A stretch of 42,202 bases of DNA from Lachnospiraceae bacterium (GCA_017622575.1 JAGAQU010000014.1:1-42202); one strand, 5' to 3'. Shown: positions 33,780 through 41,859, numbered from the stretch's first letter. The notes: generated by a model from the sequence alone, not told the origin. A program made the numbers and translations.

Positions 33780-33796
33780 GAAAATAGTATTATATT
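33768..33796 (+). promoter_or_regulatory. Promoter of the Y-family polymerase operon
   Basis: -35 TTGAAT (33768-33773), a 17-base spacer, and -10 TATATT (33791-33796). An ATATCATT unit overlaps the end of the -35 and the spacer, consistent with repression by the divergently encoded S24 protein. The gene starts at 33856. Confidence 0.65.
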
Positions 33797-33855
33797 ATCC
33801 CATGTAAGCAAAAGACATACAGACAGAACAGAGTGGAAGGAAAGAAGGTGAATCA

Positions 33856-35145
33856 ATGAGTCGGACAATACTGCATAGTGACTGTAACTGCTTTTATGCA
33901 TCAGTAGAGCTTCTGCATCATCCGGAACTTCGGGGAAAGCCTGTTGCCGTTGGCGGGGATCCGGAAGCAAGGCATGGAATTGTGCTGACAGCAGATTATA
34001 CCGCTAAAAGACATGGTGTCAAAACCGGTATGGCTCTGTGGCAGGCAAAACAGGTTTGTCCGGATATCACATTTCTTCCTCCCAGAATGGACCTGTATCT
34101 CAGATTTTCCAGAATGGCACAGGAGATTTATGCGGAATACACGGATAAAAGGGAACCTTATGGGATTGATGAGTCATGGCTTGATGTGACAGACAGTGTA
34201 TCCATAAAAGGTGACGGATACCGCATTGCACAGGAAATCAGCAGCCGGATGAAAAAGGAACTTGGAATAACAGTGAGCGTCGGTGTGTCGTTCAATAAAA
34301 TTTTCGCCAAACTTGGTTCCGATTACAAGAAACCGGATGCCATTACAACAATGAATAAGGACGAGTACAAGGAGAAGGCATGGCCTCTTCCGGTATCGGA
34401 TCTTCTATATGTGGGAAGTGCAACGAATAAAAAGCTGTACAGCATGGGAATTCTGACAATCGGAGATCTGGCAAGAACGGATGAAACACTTCTGGTCAGA
34501 AGACTTGGAAAGATGGGAAGCATTCTGTGGGCTTTTGCAAATGGTTATGATGATTCTCCGGTCAAGCTGGAAAATACATCTGCACCTGTCAAATCAGTGG
34601 GAAACAGTACGACTACTCCCAAAGATATGGAAACGGATGAGGATGTAAAAATCGTATTGTATATTCTGGCGGAGAGTGTTGCGGCAAGGCTTCGGGAAAA
34701 TGGATTCCGGTGCCGGACAGTTGAAATCAGTATCAGGGACAAGGATCTGTTCTATTTTTCAAAGCAGATGAAGCTTAAGAATGCAAGCAACATTACCAGG
34801 GAAATTGCAGAGGCAGGATATAAACTTTATAAGGAGAATTACAGACTGCCGGCGGATGAGATGGAACTGAAAAACAGTAACCCGGAGTATTACCAGAAAC
34901 CGCTAAGGAGCATTGGAATCCGGGGAACTGATCTTGTAACAGATTATTTCTGTGAACAGCTTGATATGTTCATGGATCCGCAGTTTCGTGAGAAACAGAT
35001 GAAGATGGATGAAGCGGTTGATATCATCCGAAAAAGGTTTGGATTTTACAGTATCCAGAGAGGACTTATGTACCGGGACAGAATATTGTCTGCGTGTGAT
35101 GCAAAGTCAGACCATACGGTGCATCCTCATGGGTATTTTGGATAG
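33856..35145 (+). CDS. Y-family translesion DNA polymerase (UmuC/DinB-like)
   Basis: A 429-aa Y-family polymerase. Metal-binding acids appear as D9 in HSDCNCFYASVE and D105/E106 in YGIDESWLD. The finger/palm sequences GIVLTADYTAKRHGVKTGMA and SVGVSFNKIFAKLGSDYKKP agree with the UmuC/DinB group. The enzyme copies past lesions. The C terminus has a little-finger-type region and ends near IRKRFGFYSIQRGLMYRD. The ATG follows GAAAGAAGGTGAATCA. It is first in a three-gene operon with a LexA-like protein and a small protein, under an S24-controlled promoter. Confidence 0.92.
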   Translation: MSRTILHSDCNCFYASVELLHHPELRGKPVAVGGDPEARHGIVLTADYTAKRHGVKTGMALWQAKQVCPDITFLPPRMDLYLRFSRMAQEIYAEYTDKREPYGIDESWLDVTDSVSIKGDGYRIAQEISSRMKKELGITVSVGVSFNKIFAKLGSDYKKPDAITTMNKDEYKEKAWPLPVSDLLYVGSATNKKLYSMGILTIGDLARTDETLLVRRLGKMGSILWAFANGYDDSPVKLENTSAPVKSVGNSTTTPKDMETDEDVKIVLYILAESVAARLRENGFRCRTVEISIRDKDLFYFSKQMKLKNASNITREIAEAGYKLYKENYRLPADEMELKNSNPEYYQKPLRSIGIRGTDLVTDYFCEQLDMFMDPQFREKQMKMDEAVDIIRKRFGFYSIQRGLMYRDRILSACDAKSDHTVHPHGYFG

Positions 35146-35155
35146 GGGTGATTGA

Positions 35156-35380
35156 ATGAAGAAGAAAGAGTTAACACACAGACAGTGTGAAGTATTGGAA
35201 AATATTATCAGTTTTCAGGATAAGCATGGATATCCTCCAACAGTGAGGGAATTGTGTGGAATGTCAGGTGTGAGATCAACATCTACCATAGCCATGCACA
35301 TGAACAGGCTGAAAGAACTGGGGTATATTACCTGGATTAGTACAATGTCACGAACCATACAGATATTAAGAGAATGTTGA
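35156..35380 (+). CDS. LexA-type winged-helix DNA-binding protein, no peptidase domain
   Basis: A 74-aa protein matching only the LexA N-terminal domain (LTHRQCEVLENIISFQDKHG, then GYPPTVRELCGMSGVRSTST). The S24 domain is absent and no frame continues after the stop at 35380, so it cannot self-cleave. It could compete with host LexA or with the ICE repressor, or serve as an operator-binding partner. It lies ten bases after the polymerase gene. Confidence 0.85.
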   Translation: MKKKELTHRQCEVLENIISFQDKHGYPPTVRELCGMSGVRSTSTIAMHMNRLKELGYITWISTMSRTIQILREC

Positions 35381-35390
35381 GGTGCCAGGA

Positions 35391-35633
35391 ATGGAAAGTA
35401 ATAAGGTATATGTGAATGTTATGGCCGAGTTTACCAAGGATGGCAGACTTCTTCCAAGGAGCTTTATCTGGAAGGACGGCCAGATATATGAGATACAGAA
35501 AGTGACAGATGTGCGCAGGGCTGCAAGCTTGAAAGCCGGAGGTGTAGGAATGCGCTATACATGTATTGTGAATGGAAGGGAAAGTCATCTTTTCTATGAG
35601 GATAACAATATGTGGTTTATGGAGGAAAGATAA
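35391..35633 (+). CDS. Small polymerase-associated protein (DUF6504-like?)
   Basis: An 80-aa protein, MESNKVYVNVMAEFTKDGRL onward, predicted mostly beta, with FIWKDGQIYEIQKV and RESHLFYEDNNMWFMEER. It resembles small proteins encoded next to translesion polymerases, but I am not certain of the family. ATG 35391 is preferred to an upstream GTG at 35382, since GAGGTG lies six bases before it. It closes the polymerase operon. Confidence 0.6.
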   Translation: MESNKVYVNVMAEFTKDGRLLPRSFIWKDGQIYEIQKVTDVRRAASLKAGGVGMRYTCIVNGRESHLFYEDNNMWFMEER

Positions 35634-35637
35634 TTCC

Positions 35638-35694
35638 TTGACTTATTCTAGGGTAGGTGCTATTATATGAAAAAACAATAAAGTAGCACCTACC
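35638..35694 (+). promoter_or_regulatory. Strong promoter with 11-bp inverted repeat
   Basis: -35 TTGACT (35638-35643), a 17-base spacer, and -10 TATTAT (35661-35666). The perfect inverted repeat GGTAGGTGCTA (35652-35662) / TAGCACCTACC (35684-35694) begins in the spacer and brackets the start point, so it is a likely operator. It drives the unknown cargo that follows. Confidence 0.75.
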
Positions 35695-35712
35695 ATAGAA
35701 AGGAGATTATAG

Positions 35713-36075
35713 ATGGGAAGAATATATTCTAATTATGAAGAAACAGAAATAGCAAGGGTTAAGGAAGTGGCTGAAGAATTAGGATTTAGCGCATCATCAT
35801 TTCAGAAATATTGTGTAATGTTATACATAGGCGATAGAGATAATGCGGTACCAATAATTGATTTGCAGAATGAGATGGTTCAAAACCTGAAATCGTTGAG
35901 TTCTCCAAGTACATTTATTGTGTCAGCGCTATTGCCAGATAAATGGTCAAGTTTATCTCGTTCTGAAAAAATGCAGCTGGCAAAGTTTTTAGCGTTATAT
36001 GTAAAGAATCATGGAAACGAATATGAAGTATATTCAACTGTTAATGGTTCTGTAACTCAATATAAGAAAAAATAG
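35713..36075 (+). CDS. Unknown 120-aa protein, RHH-like start
   Basis: Begins MGRIYSNYEETEIARVKEVA, a pattern that could fold as a small ribbon-helix-helix DNA-binding unit, followed by a helical domain (LPDKWSSLSRSEKMQLAKFL) of unknown role. It is first behind a strong promoter whose inverted repeat could be its own operator. The sequence is AT-rich compared with the ICE backbone. The ATG follows AAAGGAGATTATAG. I do not recognise a family. Confidence 0.55.
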   Translation: MGRIYSNYEETEIARVKEVAEELGFSASSFQKYCVMLYIGDRDNAVPIIDLQNEMVQNLKSLSSPSTFIVSALLPDKWSSLSRSEKMQLAKFLALYVKNHGNEYEVYSTVNGSVTQYKKK

Positions 36076-36096
36076 AGGATGTGATAGTTTAGATAG

Positions 36097-36249
36097 ATGA
36101 GATTTGAAACAGATCAGCAAAAAGTATTTGAGGTAAATGGTGCTAATTTTAGCATATCGGAACTCATTTGCCTTTTATATATAATCATCAATGGTTTTCA
36201 TTTCCCTTATCCGTTGAATGGTACAAACAAACCAGGAGGAATATATTGA
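36097..36249 (+). CDS. Possible 50-aa microprotein
   Basis: An open frame, MRFETDQQKVFEVNGANFSI onward, ending in TGATG so that its stop overlaps the ATG of the zinc-finger gene. It is hydrophobic in the middle (ICLLYIIINGF). The ribosome site is weak (GAGGATGTGA, far upstream). The tight coupling is its main support. Confidence 0.35.
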   Translation: MRFETDQQKVFEVNGANFSISELICLLYIIINGFHFPYPLNGTNKPGGIY

Positions 36250-36515
36250 TGATAGAAAGAAAAGAAAAACGATATGTAAGCTGCCCTGTATGTGGAAGAC
36301 ATCTGATGAAATGCCAGGGACAGTGTAATATAGAAGTAACCTGTAATAAATGTAACAGAGATATTGTTGTTCTTGTGGATGAAGAGCGAGTAATGGTTTT
36401 GGAGAACAGAAGAGGATCTGGGAAAAATGAAAAATCAGGTCAGGTAAGAGTCAGTGTTTCAAAACCAAAGAGTACACAGAATGCGGAACGATTAAAGAGA
36501 GCATCAAGCTTTTAA
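36249..36515 (+). CDS. Com-like four-cysteine zinc-finger protein (copy 1)
   Basis: An 88-aa protein with CPVCGRHLMKCQGQCNIEVT followed by CNKC, two CxxC pairs plus further Cys, like the Com/zinc-ribbon fold known from phage Mu Com (an RNA-binding translational activator). ATG 36249 is chosen because AGGAGG lies nine bases upstream; the longer frame has no support. A basic tail follows (KPKSTQNAERLKRASSF). A close paralogue lies at 37804. Confidence 0.65.
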   Translation: MIERKEKRYVSCPVCGRHLMKCQGQCNIEVTCNKCNRDIVVLVDEERVMVLENRRGSGKNEKSGQVRVSVSKPKSTQNAERLKRASSF

Positions 36516-36549
36516 TATCATAATCTGAGTTTATTTGAGGAGGAAAGGT

Positions 36550-37737
36550 ATGAGTAAAAAATCTGACTATGATAGTAAATTGTTATCTGATGAAAATAGA
36601 GAAATTGATCCTGACGAAGTTAAAAAGAAAATTGGAAATTCAGAAATAGATGCAGCCGAATTAGCAGCATTTTTTTCTAAATATTCAAGGACCAACGTGG
36701 CTTTGACTGAAAGAACAATGAGGCGAAAAATAATTGCAATATGTGAAAAGAGTAAAGGTCTGTTAAAAGAGTCTGATTTTCAGAAAACAGTAAATGGGCG
36801 TTTGAAGTATGTATTTAAGCCAGAATATCATGGCTTTATAATTCCACTGATTGATTCATCCTATCTACTTGAAAAACCTAATAAAAGACAGTTAAAAGTT
36901 AGAAATGCGTTGATGGAGGACATTCTGGTAAATATTGAGACATATATGAGAAAAGAAGATCTGGAAATAATGAAAACAAATCCTGCATATTATAATGCAA
37001 AACTTGAGCGACTATTTTCGGGTGCTATTAACAAGCAGATGGTAGAGTTGGTGAGAGAAGTATATCATGTAGATGAGGTGGTTCGTTTTCAAGAAATGAA
37101 AGATGTATTGGATACATTGGTTTCATTGAATCAGAATCTAGCAAGAAAAAATGCACATCTTGAATCTTCAAAGCTGGTATATGGACATGTTCATGATGAA
37201 GATCCAGATGGAGAATACAGGAAAGCTCTTATGCAGGCAGATACTATTGGGGATTTTCTTGTAAATTTGTTAGCTTTGAAAATGAAAGGTGAAAAATATG
37301 AGTTTCTAAATGAAGAAGAGGAACTGTCTTATAAAGCATTGTGGACGTCTACCAAAGTGTATGAGACAGAAATAGATCCGTCATCAGAGATGGGAAAAAA
37401 GATAACTGAGACAGATGCAGTGGTTGGAAACGAAAAAAGGATACAAGAAATTGCTGAAAAGGCAAAAGAAGTATTTAATTTGGATGATCCATTTGAAGTG
37501 ATTATGTATAACAGTATAATGAAACAAGCTATGGCATGGTATGCGGCTCCTTATGTAACGGAGGAAGATTATGCTCAAACAGTCAAATTTATTGAATCTG
37601 CTATGGCTTCAACTAAATGGGATATACTTGCAAAATTTTGTAGTGATGAAGATTGGGATTCTCCTTTCTTACAAGAATTACGAAGAATAAATTCACTTCG
37701 AGGATTATCAATTAAGCCGGACATTTCAGAAAAGTGA
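36550..37737 (+). CDS. Unknown 395-aa cargo protein
   Basis: A soluble, mostly helical protein (start MSKKSDYDSKLLSDENREID). I find no catalytic motif, Cys cluster or membrane helix; the middle has long helices (EVVRFQEMKDVLDTLVSLNQ) and the end IKPDISEK. The ATG follows GAGGAGGAAAGGT. It is AT-rich and flanked on both sides by Com-like zinc-finger genes, so the three may form one functional unit. Function unknown; a plausible guess of a defence or conflict protein rests only on context. Confidence 0.6.
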   Translation: MSKKSDYDSKLLSDENREIDPDEVKKKIGNSEIDAAELAAFFSKYSRTNVALTERTMRRKIIAICEKSKGLLKESDFQKTVNGRLKYVFKPEYHGFIIPLIDSSYLLEKPNKRQLKVRNALMEDILVNIETYMRKEDLEIMKTNPAYYNAKLERLFSGAINKQMVELVREVYHVDEVVRFQEMKDVLDTLVSLNQNLARKNAHLESSKLVYGHVHDEDPDGEYRKALMQADTIGDFLVNLLALKMKGEKYEFLNEEEELSYKALWTSTKVYETEIDPSSEMGKKITETDAVVGNEKRIQEIAEKAKEVFNLDDPFEVIMYNSIMKQAMAWYAAPYVTEEDYAQTVKFIESAMASTKWDILAKFCSDEDWDSPFLQELRRINSLRGLSIKPDISEK

Positions 37738-37745
37738 AATGTCCG
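37718..37745 (+). terminator. Hairpin at the end of the 395-aa gene
   Basis: CGGACATTTC (37718-37727) and GAAATGTCCG (37736-37745) form a perfect 10-bp stem spanning the stop codon. No T tract follows, so it is more likely an RNA stabiliser or weak terminator. Confidence 0.4.
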
Positions 37746-37803
37746 TTGGCTATAAACATAGCAGATGATACTATAGAGTCATCAAGAAGAGGAGGAAAAG
37801 AAG

Positions 37804-37998
37804 ATGACTCAGGAACGAATGAAAAAGTATGTAAACTGTCCAGTGTGTGGCAAACTTCTGATGAAGTGCATCGGTCAGTGCAATGTAGATATTATCTGTA
37901 GTAAATGTAATAGCAATATAGCAGTATTTGTGGATGAAGAGGGATTCCGTATTCAGGAGAATAGGAATGGAAATGTAATTGGTAAGAAAGCTGGATAA
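37804..37998 (+). CDS. Com-like zinc-finger protein (copy 2)
   Basis: A 64-aa paralogue of the 36249 product: CPVCGKLLMKCIGQCNVDII and CSKCNSNIAVFVDEEG share the same Cys spacing and flanking residues. It lacks the basic tail. A GAGGAGGAAAAGAAG site precedes the ATG. Duplication around the 395-aa gene is likely. Confidence 0.65.
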   Translation: MTQERMKKYVNCPVCGKLLMKCIGQCNVDIICSKCNSNIAVFVDEEGFRIQENRNGNVIGKKAG

Positions 37999-38141
37999 AA
38001 GTTGCCATTTACGGAATATATCAACAGAAAAAATTGAATAACTGAGATAGCAGTCGAACCGTCAGATTTGGCAGGAACCATCAGAGTCGGCGCTGCATAT
38101 CAAGAGTTTGTAACGAGCTGGAATTAGCATAGAACTATTAG

Positions 38142-38241
38142 GAGCCGACAAAACGGAAATAACGCCAGGTGGCATATTACCACCGGTTTTATTGGCAACC
38201 GTTTTGCCGGCTCTTTCTTATTGTGCGTCTGTTTCCGTTTT
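38142..38241 (+). promoter_or_regulatory. Structured leader with two competing hairpins (attenuator candidate)
   Basis: GAGCCG-A-CAAAACGG (38142-38156) pairs with CCGTTTTG-C-CGGCTC (38199-38213), 14 pairs with one mismatch; an inner CCAGGTGG/CCACCGG hairpin lies between. T-rich sequence follows, so this can act as a terminator. AAAACGGAAA (38150-38159) is also perfectly complementary to TTTCCGTTTT (38232-38241), which would break the first stem. The HTH gene begins at 38264. The rest of 37999-38141 holds no gene that I can see. Confidence 0.6.
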
Positions 38242-38263
38242 TGCTCCGGAAATGGAGAGAAAG

Positions 38264-38578
38264 ATGGAAAAGACATTAGGAAAGAGAATTAAGGAATGCA
38301 GATTAAGAAAAGGTATGACACAGGAGACTTTGGCAGAGGTTCTGTTTACCAAGAAATCCACTATCTCAGAATATGAGAATGACAAGATTGATCTGAAATA
38401 CAGCGTTTTGAAAGAGATTGCAAAAGCACTTGATACTTCTGTCAGCTATTTGTCAGGGGAGCAGGATGAGAATATTGATGATGAAGTAATGCAGATGGCT
38501 ATTGCTTTGCAGCAGATTAAAAGTAAGGAACTGAGAAGAGCTGCCATTGCGCAGGTGAAGGTTCTTGCAGGATTGTAA
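38264..38578 (+). CDS. XRE-family HTH regulator of ICE control region
   Basis: A 104-aa Cro/C1-type repressor (LGKRIKECRLRKGMTQETLA, recognition part FTKKSTISEYENDKID). The C-terminal segment, DDEVMQMAIALQQIKSKELR, is helical and may dimerise. ATG 38264 is preferred over 38252 since GGAGA lies five bases upstream. It follows the structured leader, so its level may be set by attenuation; it probably controls excision or transfer. A dyad follows the gene. Confidence 0.8.
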   Translation: MEKTLGKRIKECRLRKGMTQETLAEVLFTKKSTISEYENDKIDLKYSVLKEIAKALDTSVSYLSGEQDENIDDEVMQMAIALQQIKSKELRRAAIAQVKVLAGL

Positions 38579-38589
38579 ATGTTCGCTCC

Positions 38590-38608
38590 CGCCGAACTTT
38601 GTTCGGTG
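38590..38608 (+). other. Hairpin after HTH gene
   Basis: CGCCGAAC (38590-38597) and GTTCGGTG (38601-38608), with one G-T pair and a TTT loop; an outer CCC/GGGG pairing may extend it to 38581-38620. It has no T tract. It may be a weak terminator or operator. Confidence 0.4.
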
Positions 38609-38702
38609 TTTGGGGAACGATTTTCACTTTGCGTTAACTTACAATAATCCATGTAAAGAAGAGTAAACGAAAGCAACTCACAAGAAACAGGAGGAAACGG
38701 GA

Positions 38703-39269
38703 ATGGCAGAAAAGAATCTGATTAAGACATATATGAGCTCTTCGTTTGAGAGGAGAGTAGATATTATCATCAAGAATTATACAAGCTTCATGGGAATCGT
38801 GGACGGATATACAGAAGGTCTTCGTTACATGATCGAATCAGAAAAGGAAAGCAACAGCCGCCAGAGTATTGGTGACCTGGGAGTGAGAGTACAGCCTGGA
38901 GGGATGCCAAGTGATACGACTGCAAAGAAAGCAATCAGAAATGTACTGACAAGAGATGCCCTTATCAACTGTGACTTTTCAGGTAATGTACTGGAAGGAG
39001 TGGACAGGGCGGAAATGTATATCAGGGATGCATACATTCTCAGGGACATGAGAAAAGATTATAACCTTTTCAACAGTCAGCTGGGGATTCTGGGAACAGA
39101 ACAGGATATGTTTTTAAGATACATCCGTAAAGAAGTAACCCTTGGCGTGCTTGCAGAGGAAAGGGGAATTTCCTACGAAACGGTACAGCAGAAGATGGTA
39201 AAAATCAAAAACCGTTTAAAGCAGCAGGTCGTTGGATTCATGGAAGGTAATCTGGGAGGTATTGCATAA
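38703..39269 (+). CDS. Sigma-70 region 4-like ICE regulator
   Basis: A 188-aa protein. The C-terminal part (about 140-180) is a sigma region 4-like helix-turn-helix (TLGVLAEERGISYETVQQKM); the N-terminal part (about 1-120) is unlike classical sigma factors. Proteins of this kind occur next to excisionase and integrase in Tn1549-type elements and are thought to activate ICE genes. The ATG follows CAGGAGGAAACGGGA. The stop overlaps the excisionase start by one base (TAATG). Confidence 0.75.
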   Translation: MAEKNLIKTYMSSSFERRVDIIIKNYTSFMGIVDGYTEGLRYMIESEKESNSRQSIGDLGVRVQPGGMPSDTTAKKAIRNVLTRDALINCDFSGNVLEGVDRAEMYIRDAYILRDMRKDYNLFNSQLGILGTEQDMFLRYIRKEVTLGVLAEERGISYETVQQKMVKIKNRLKQQVVGFMEGNLGGIA

Positions 39270-39466
39270 TGGAACAGGTCATGACTAATCAGGAAAAACG
39301 TTGCTATACCGTAAAGGAATTACAGGAGATTCTTGGAATCAGCAGACCGACGGTATATGAATTATTGAAGAAAAACGAATTCCGGTGGATTCAGATTGGA
39401 ACGAAATACCGGATTTCCAAGAAAAGCTTTGATGAATGGCTCGATCAGAGGATGGAAAAGAACTAA
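39269..39466 (+). CDS. Excisionase-type HTH protein
   Basis: A 65-aa MerR-like / Xis-type winged helix (CYTVKELQEILGISRPTVYE, RWIQIGTKYRISKKSFDEWL). Proteins of this kind bend DNA at the ICE ends and steer the integrase towards excision. It is translationally coupled to the regulator before it and lies upstream of the integrase. The single-domain length matches the family. Confidence 0.85.
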   Translation: MEQVMTNQEKRCYTVKELQEILGISRPTVYELLKKNEFRWIQIGTKYRISKKSFDEWLDQRMEKN

Positions 39467-39529
39467 TTTACCTTCTAAAGCTTTTGAATGCCAGCATGTT
39501 ATATTGGGACAAAGGAGGTAAGTCGATAT

Positions 39530-40408
39530 ATGGAAGAATTGCAAAATATGAGAACGAAAATGGAGCAGTACCGTGTAAGCATGGATCCGACACTGCAGAA
39601 AACAATGTCTGTACCGGAGATGCGAAAACTGCTGGGACTGAAAAAGACAGAAAGTTACTGGCTGGTCCACAGAAATTTTTTTAAGACAGAAATCATCGGC
39701 GGAGTGATGCGGATTGATATTGAGAGTTTTGAAAAATGGTATGCAAACCAGGTTAAGCACAAAAAAGTCAATGGAGAAGCACCGGGAAAGGAACTTACAA
39801 AGACATCCTATTCTTTTCAGGAAGCGGCAAACCTTCTGGGAGTGAATAATGCCAATCTGTATGAAATATGGAAGAAAGAAAACCGTAAGACTATAATCGT
39901 CGATTTTGTGATGCGTATTCCAAAGGAAGAATTCGAGAAATGGTATGAGCAGCAGGATGTATATAAAAAGGCGGACAAAATGCCCACCATATCAGATATG
40001 GAAAAAGACTATATCCGATTTGAGGAAGCTGCCATGCTTTTGGACGTTAAGGAGTCGGAGATGCTGAAACTCATCAAAACCAGTGAATACAGGAATCTGT
40101 TTGACATTAGGATATTCAACAATAAGAAATGGATATCAAGAAAAAGCTTCCAGCTATTCCTGAATGCACAGAACGAATATCGTATAAATAAAGAAGATAA
40201 TGAAACGGTAGCGGATGATATGATAGCTGAAACAAAGCAGTATATTTCAAGACGGGAAGCAGCAGAACTAGCAGGGGTAACTGCTTCAACAATCACAAAA
40301 TGGATGCAGATGAAGAAATTTACGTGTACAGGCGCCGGGAAGGTGCTTCGGATTCACAGGATGGAATTTTTGAAATGGCTGGATGAGAACCGGGAAGGGG
40401 TGTGCTAA
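39530..40408 (+). CDS. Multi-repeat Xis-type HTH protein
   Basis: A 292-aa protein built from about four tandem MerR/Xis-like DNA-binding units: SVPEMRKLLGLKK ... FEKWY; SFQEAANLLGVNN ... FEKWY; RFEEAAMLLDVKE ... FQLFL; and SRREAAELAGVTA ... FLKWL. Each ends with an aromatic/Lys-rich strand-helix. ATG 39530 follows AAAGGAGGTAAG. It sits between the excisionase and the integrase and probably binds several sites at the ICE ends. The integrase start follows immediately. Confidence 0.7.
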   Translation: MEELQNMRTKMEQYRVSMDPTLQKTMSVPEMRKLLGLKKTESYWLVHRNFFKTEIIGGVMRIDIESFEKWYANQVKHKKVNGEAPGKELTKTSYSFQEAANLLGVNNANLYEIWKKENRKTIIVDFVMRIPKEEFEKWYEQQDVYKKADKMPTISDMEKDYIRFEEAAMLLDVKESEMLKLIKTSEYRNLFDIRIFNNKKWISRKSFQLFLNAQNEYRINKEDNETVADDMIAETKQYISRREAAELAGVTASTITKWMQMKKFTCTGAGKVLRIHRMEFLKWLDENREGVC

Positions 40409-40409
40409 T

Positions 40410-41804
40410 ATGGCTTTTATCAGAAAACGTGGAAAGAAATTTTCTGTGATCTATAGAATTAAGGATGAGAATGGCAAGGAACGTCAGACCTCTGAAACAT
40501 TTTCAACACAGAAGGATGCGGAAAGACGGCAAAAAGAAATAGAGTACAAAATGGCCATTGGTAAATTCGAGGTACCCAAATGCACGATTCTGGAAGAACT
40601 CATTGAAGAGTATGTAAAAATTTACGGACATGATAAATGGGGTGTTTCGACTTATGCCGGAAATATCAGTCTCATAAATAATTACATTCTGCCGACAATC
40701 GGTAAGGTAAAGCTCTCCAGTATCAATACGCATTTCATGGAAAAGTATTATAAGGATCTTTTGGAAATGCCGGCAGTAAAGAGTTCCAAAAACATGGACG
40801 GAACCGGTACGATTACAGAATCCACGGTAAATGAAATTCATAAGATATTGAGGAGTGCTTTTCGTCAGGCTGTAAAATGGGATCTGATGGAAAAGAACCC
40901 GGCAGTGGATGCAACCGTACCCAAGGTAAAAACGCAGGAACGTGCAATCTGGACTGCAGAGATGCTGATGCAGGCACTTGATGCATGTGATAACAAAATG
41001 CTCAAAATAGCATTTCATCTTGCATTTACTGCTACACTTCGTATTGGTGAACTGCTTGGGCTTACCTGGGACGAGATGGATATTTCGGAAGAGGCGATTG
41101 CAAACAACAGGTCCTATGTGATTATCAGCAAGCAGGTGGAAAGGGTTTCCAGAGATGCAGTGGAAGCACTAAACTCAAAGGAAATTATTCTGATCTTCCC
41201 GACATCTAAGAAAAACAACAAAACAGTCAGGGTTCTGAAAACACCAAAGACAGACAGCAGTACCCGCAAGGTATACATTCCAAAATCTGTTGCTCAATGT
41301 CTGGTGGAACTGAAAGCGGAACAGGATGAAATCAAGGAAGCCCTGGGAAATGAATACCAAGATTATAATTTGGTAATGGCAACAACCTTTGGTCTTCCAA
41401 TCGGAGACAGCTATCTTAGGAATAAGATGCAGGACATCATAGATGAGCTTGGATTGCCGGATGTGGTATTTCACAGTCTGCGTCATACCAGTGTAACCTA
41501 TAAACTGAAGCTGAGTGGTGGGGACATCAAGGCCGTTCAGGGAGATTCCGGACATGCTCAGGCAGACATGGTAACAGAAGTATATGGACATATTATTGAT
41601 GAGGACAGAAGAAAGAATGCAGAAATGATGGAGAATGCCTTTTATAATAAGGAAAATCTCAATCCACAGATGAAAGGATCCGAGGAAAGCAGTAATATGA
41701 TTGCGGTACCGGAGGGAGTAGATGCAGAGTTACTGATGAAGGTATTGGGAAATCCGGAGATGGCAGCGTTGCTTACATCATTGGCCAAGACGATGAAAGT
41801 ATAA
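40410..41804 (+). CDS. int: Tn916-type tyrosine integrase of the ICE
   Basis: A 464-aa tyrosine recombinase. The N-terminal arm-binding domain (MAFIRKRGKKFSVIYRIKDE) is followed by a SAM-like core-binding region (about 60-165) and a catalytic domain with R211 (TLRIGE), H355 and R358 (FHSLRHTS), H382 (SGHAQADM) and Y392 (VYGH). It inserts and excises the ICE. ATG 40410 is preferred; the longer frame start lies inside the previous gene. A terminator follows. The C-terminal tail (about 430-464) is unusually long and acidic. It is probably the last gene of the element. Confidence 0.92.
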   Translation: MAFIRKRGKKFSVIYRIKDENGKERQTSETFSTQKDAERRQKEIEYKMAIGKFEVPKCTILEELIEEYVKIYGHDKWGVSTYAGNISLINNYILPTIGKVKLSSINTHFMEKYYKDLLEMPAVKSSKNMDGTGTITESTVNEIHKILRSAFRQAVKWDLMEKNPAVDATVPKVKTQERAIWTAEMLMQALDACDNKMLKIAFHLAFTATLRIGELLGLTWDEMDISEEAIANNRSYVIISKQVERVSRDAVEALNSKEIILIFPTSKKNNKTVRVLKTPKTDSSTRKVYIPKSVAQCLVELKAEQDEIKEALGNEYQDYNLVMATTFGLPIGDSYLRNKMQDIIDELGLPDVVFHSLRHTSVTYKLKLSGGDIKAVQGDSGHAQADMVTEVYGHIIDEDRRKNAEMMENAFYNKENLNPQMKGSEESSNMIAVPEGVDAELLMKVLGNPEMAALLTSLAKTMKV

Positions 41805-41817
41805 TATTGGAAGAAAG

Positions 41818-41859
41818 ACGATATTGTGTAGAACAAGTTTCTATGCAGTATCGTTTTTT
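41818..41859 (+). terminator. Rho-independent terminator after the integrase
   Basis: ACGATATTGTGTAGAA (41818-41833) pairs with TTCTATGCAGTATCGT (41839-41854), 16 pairs with three G-T, followed by TTTTT. The AT-rich stretch 41860-41913 has no gene; the ICE right end (attachment site) is probably in it or just beyond, but I cannot mark it. Confidence 0.8.
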
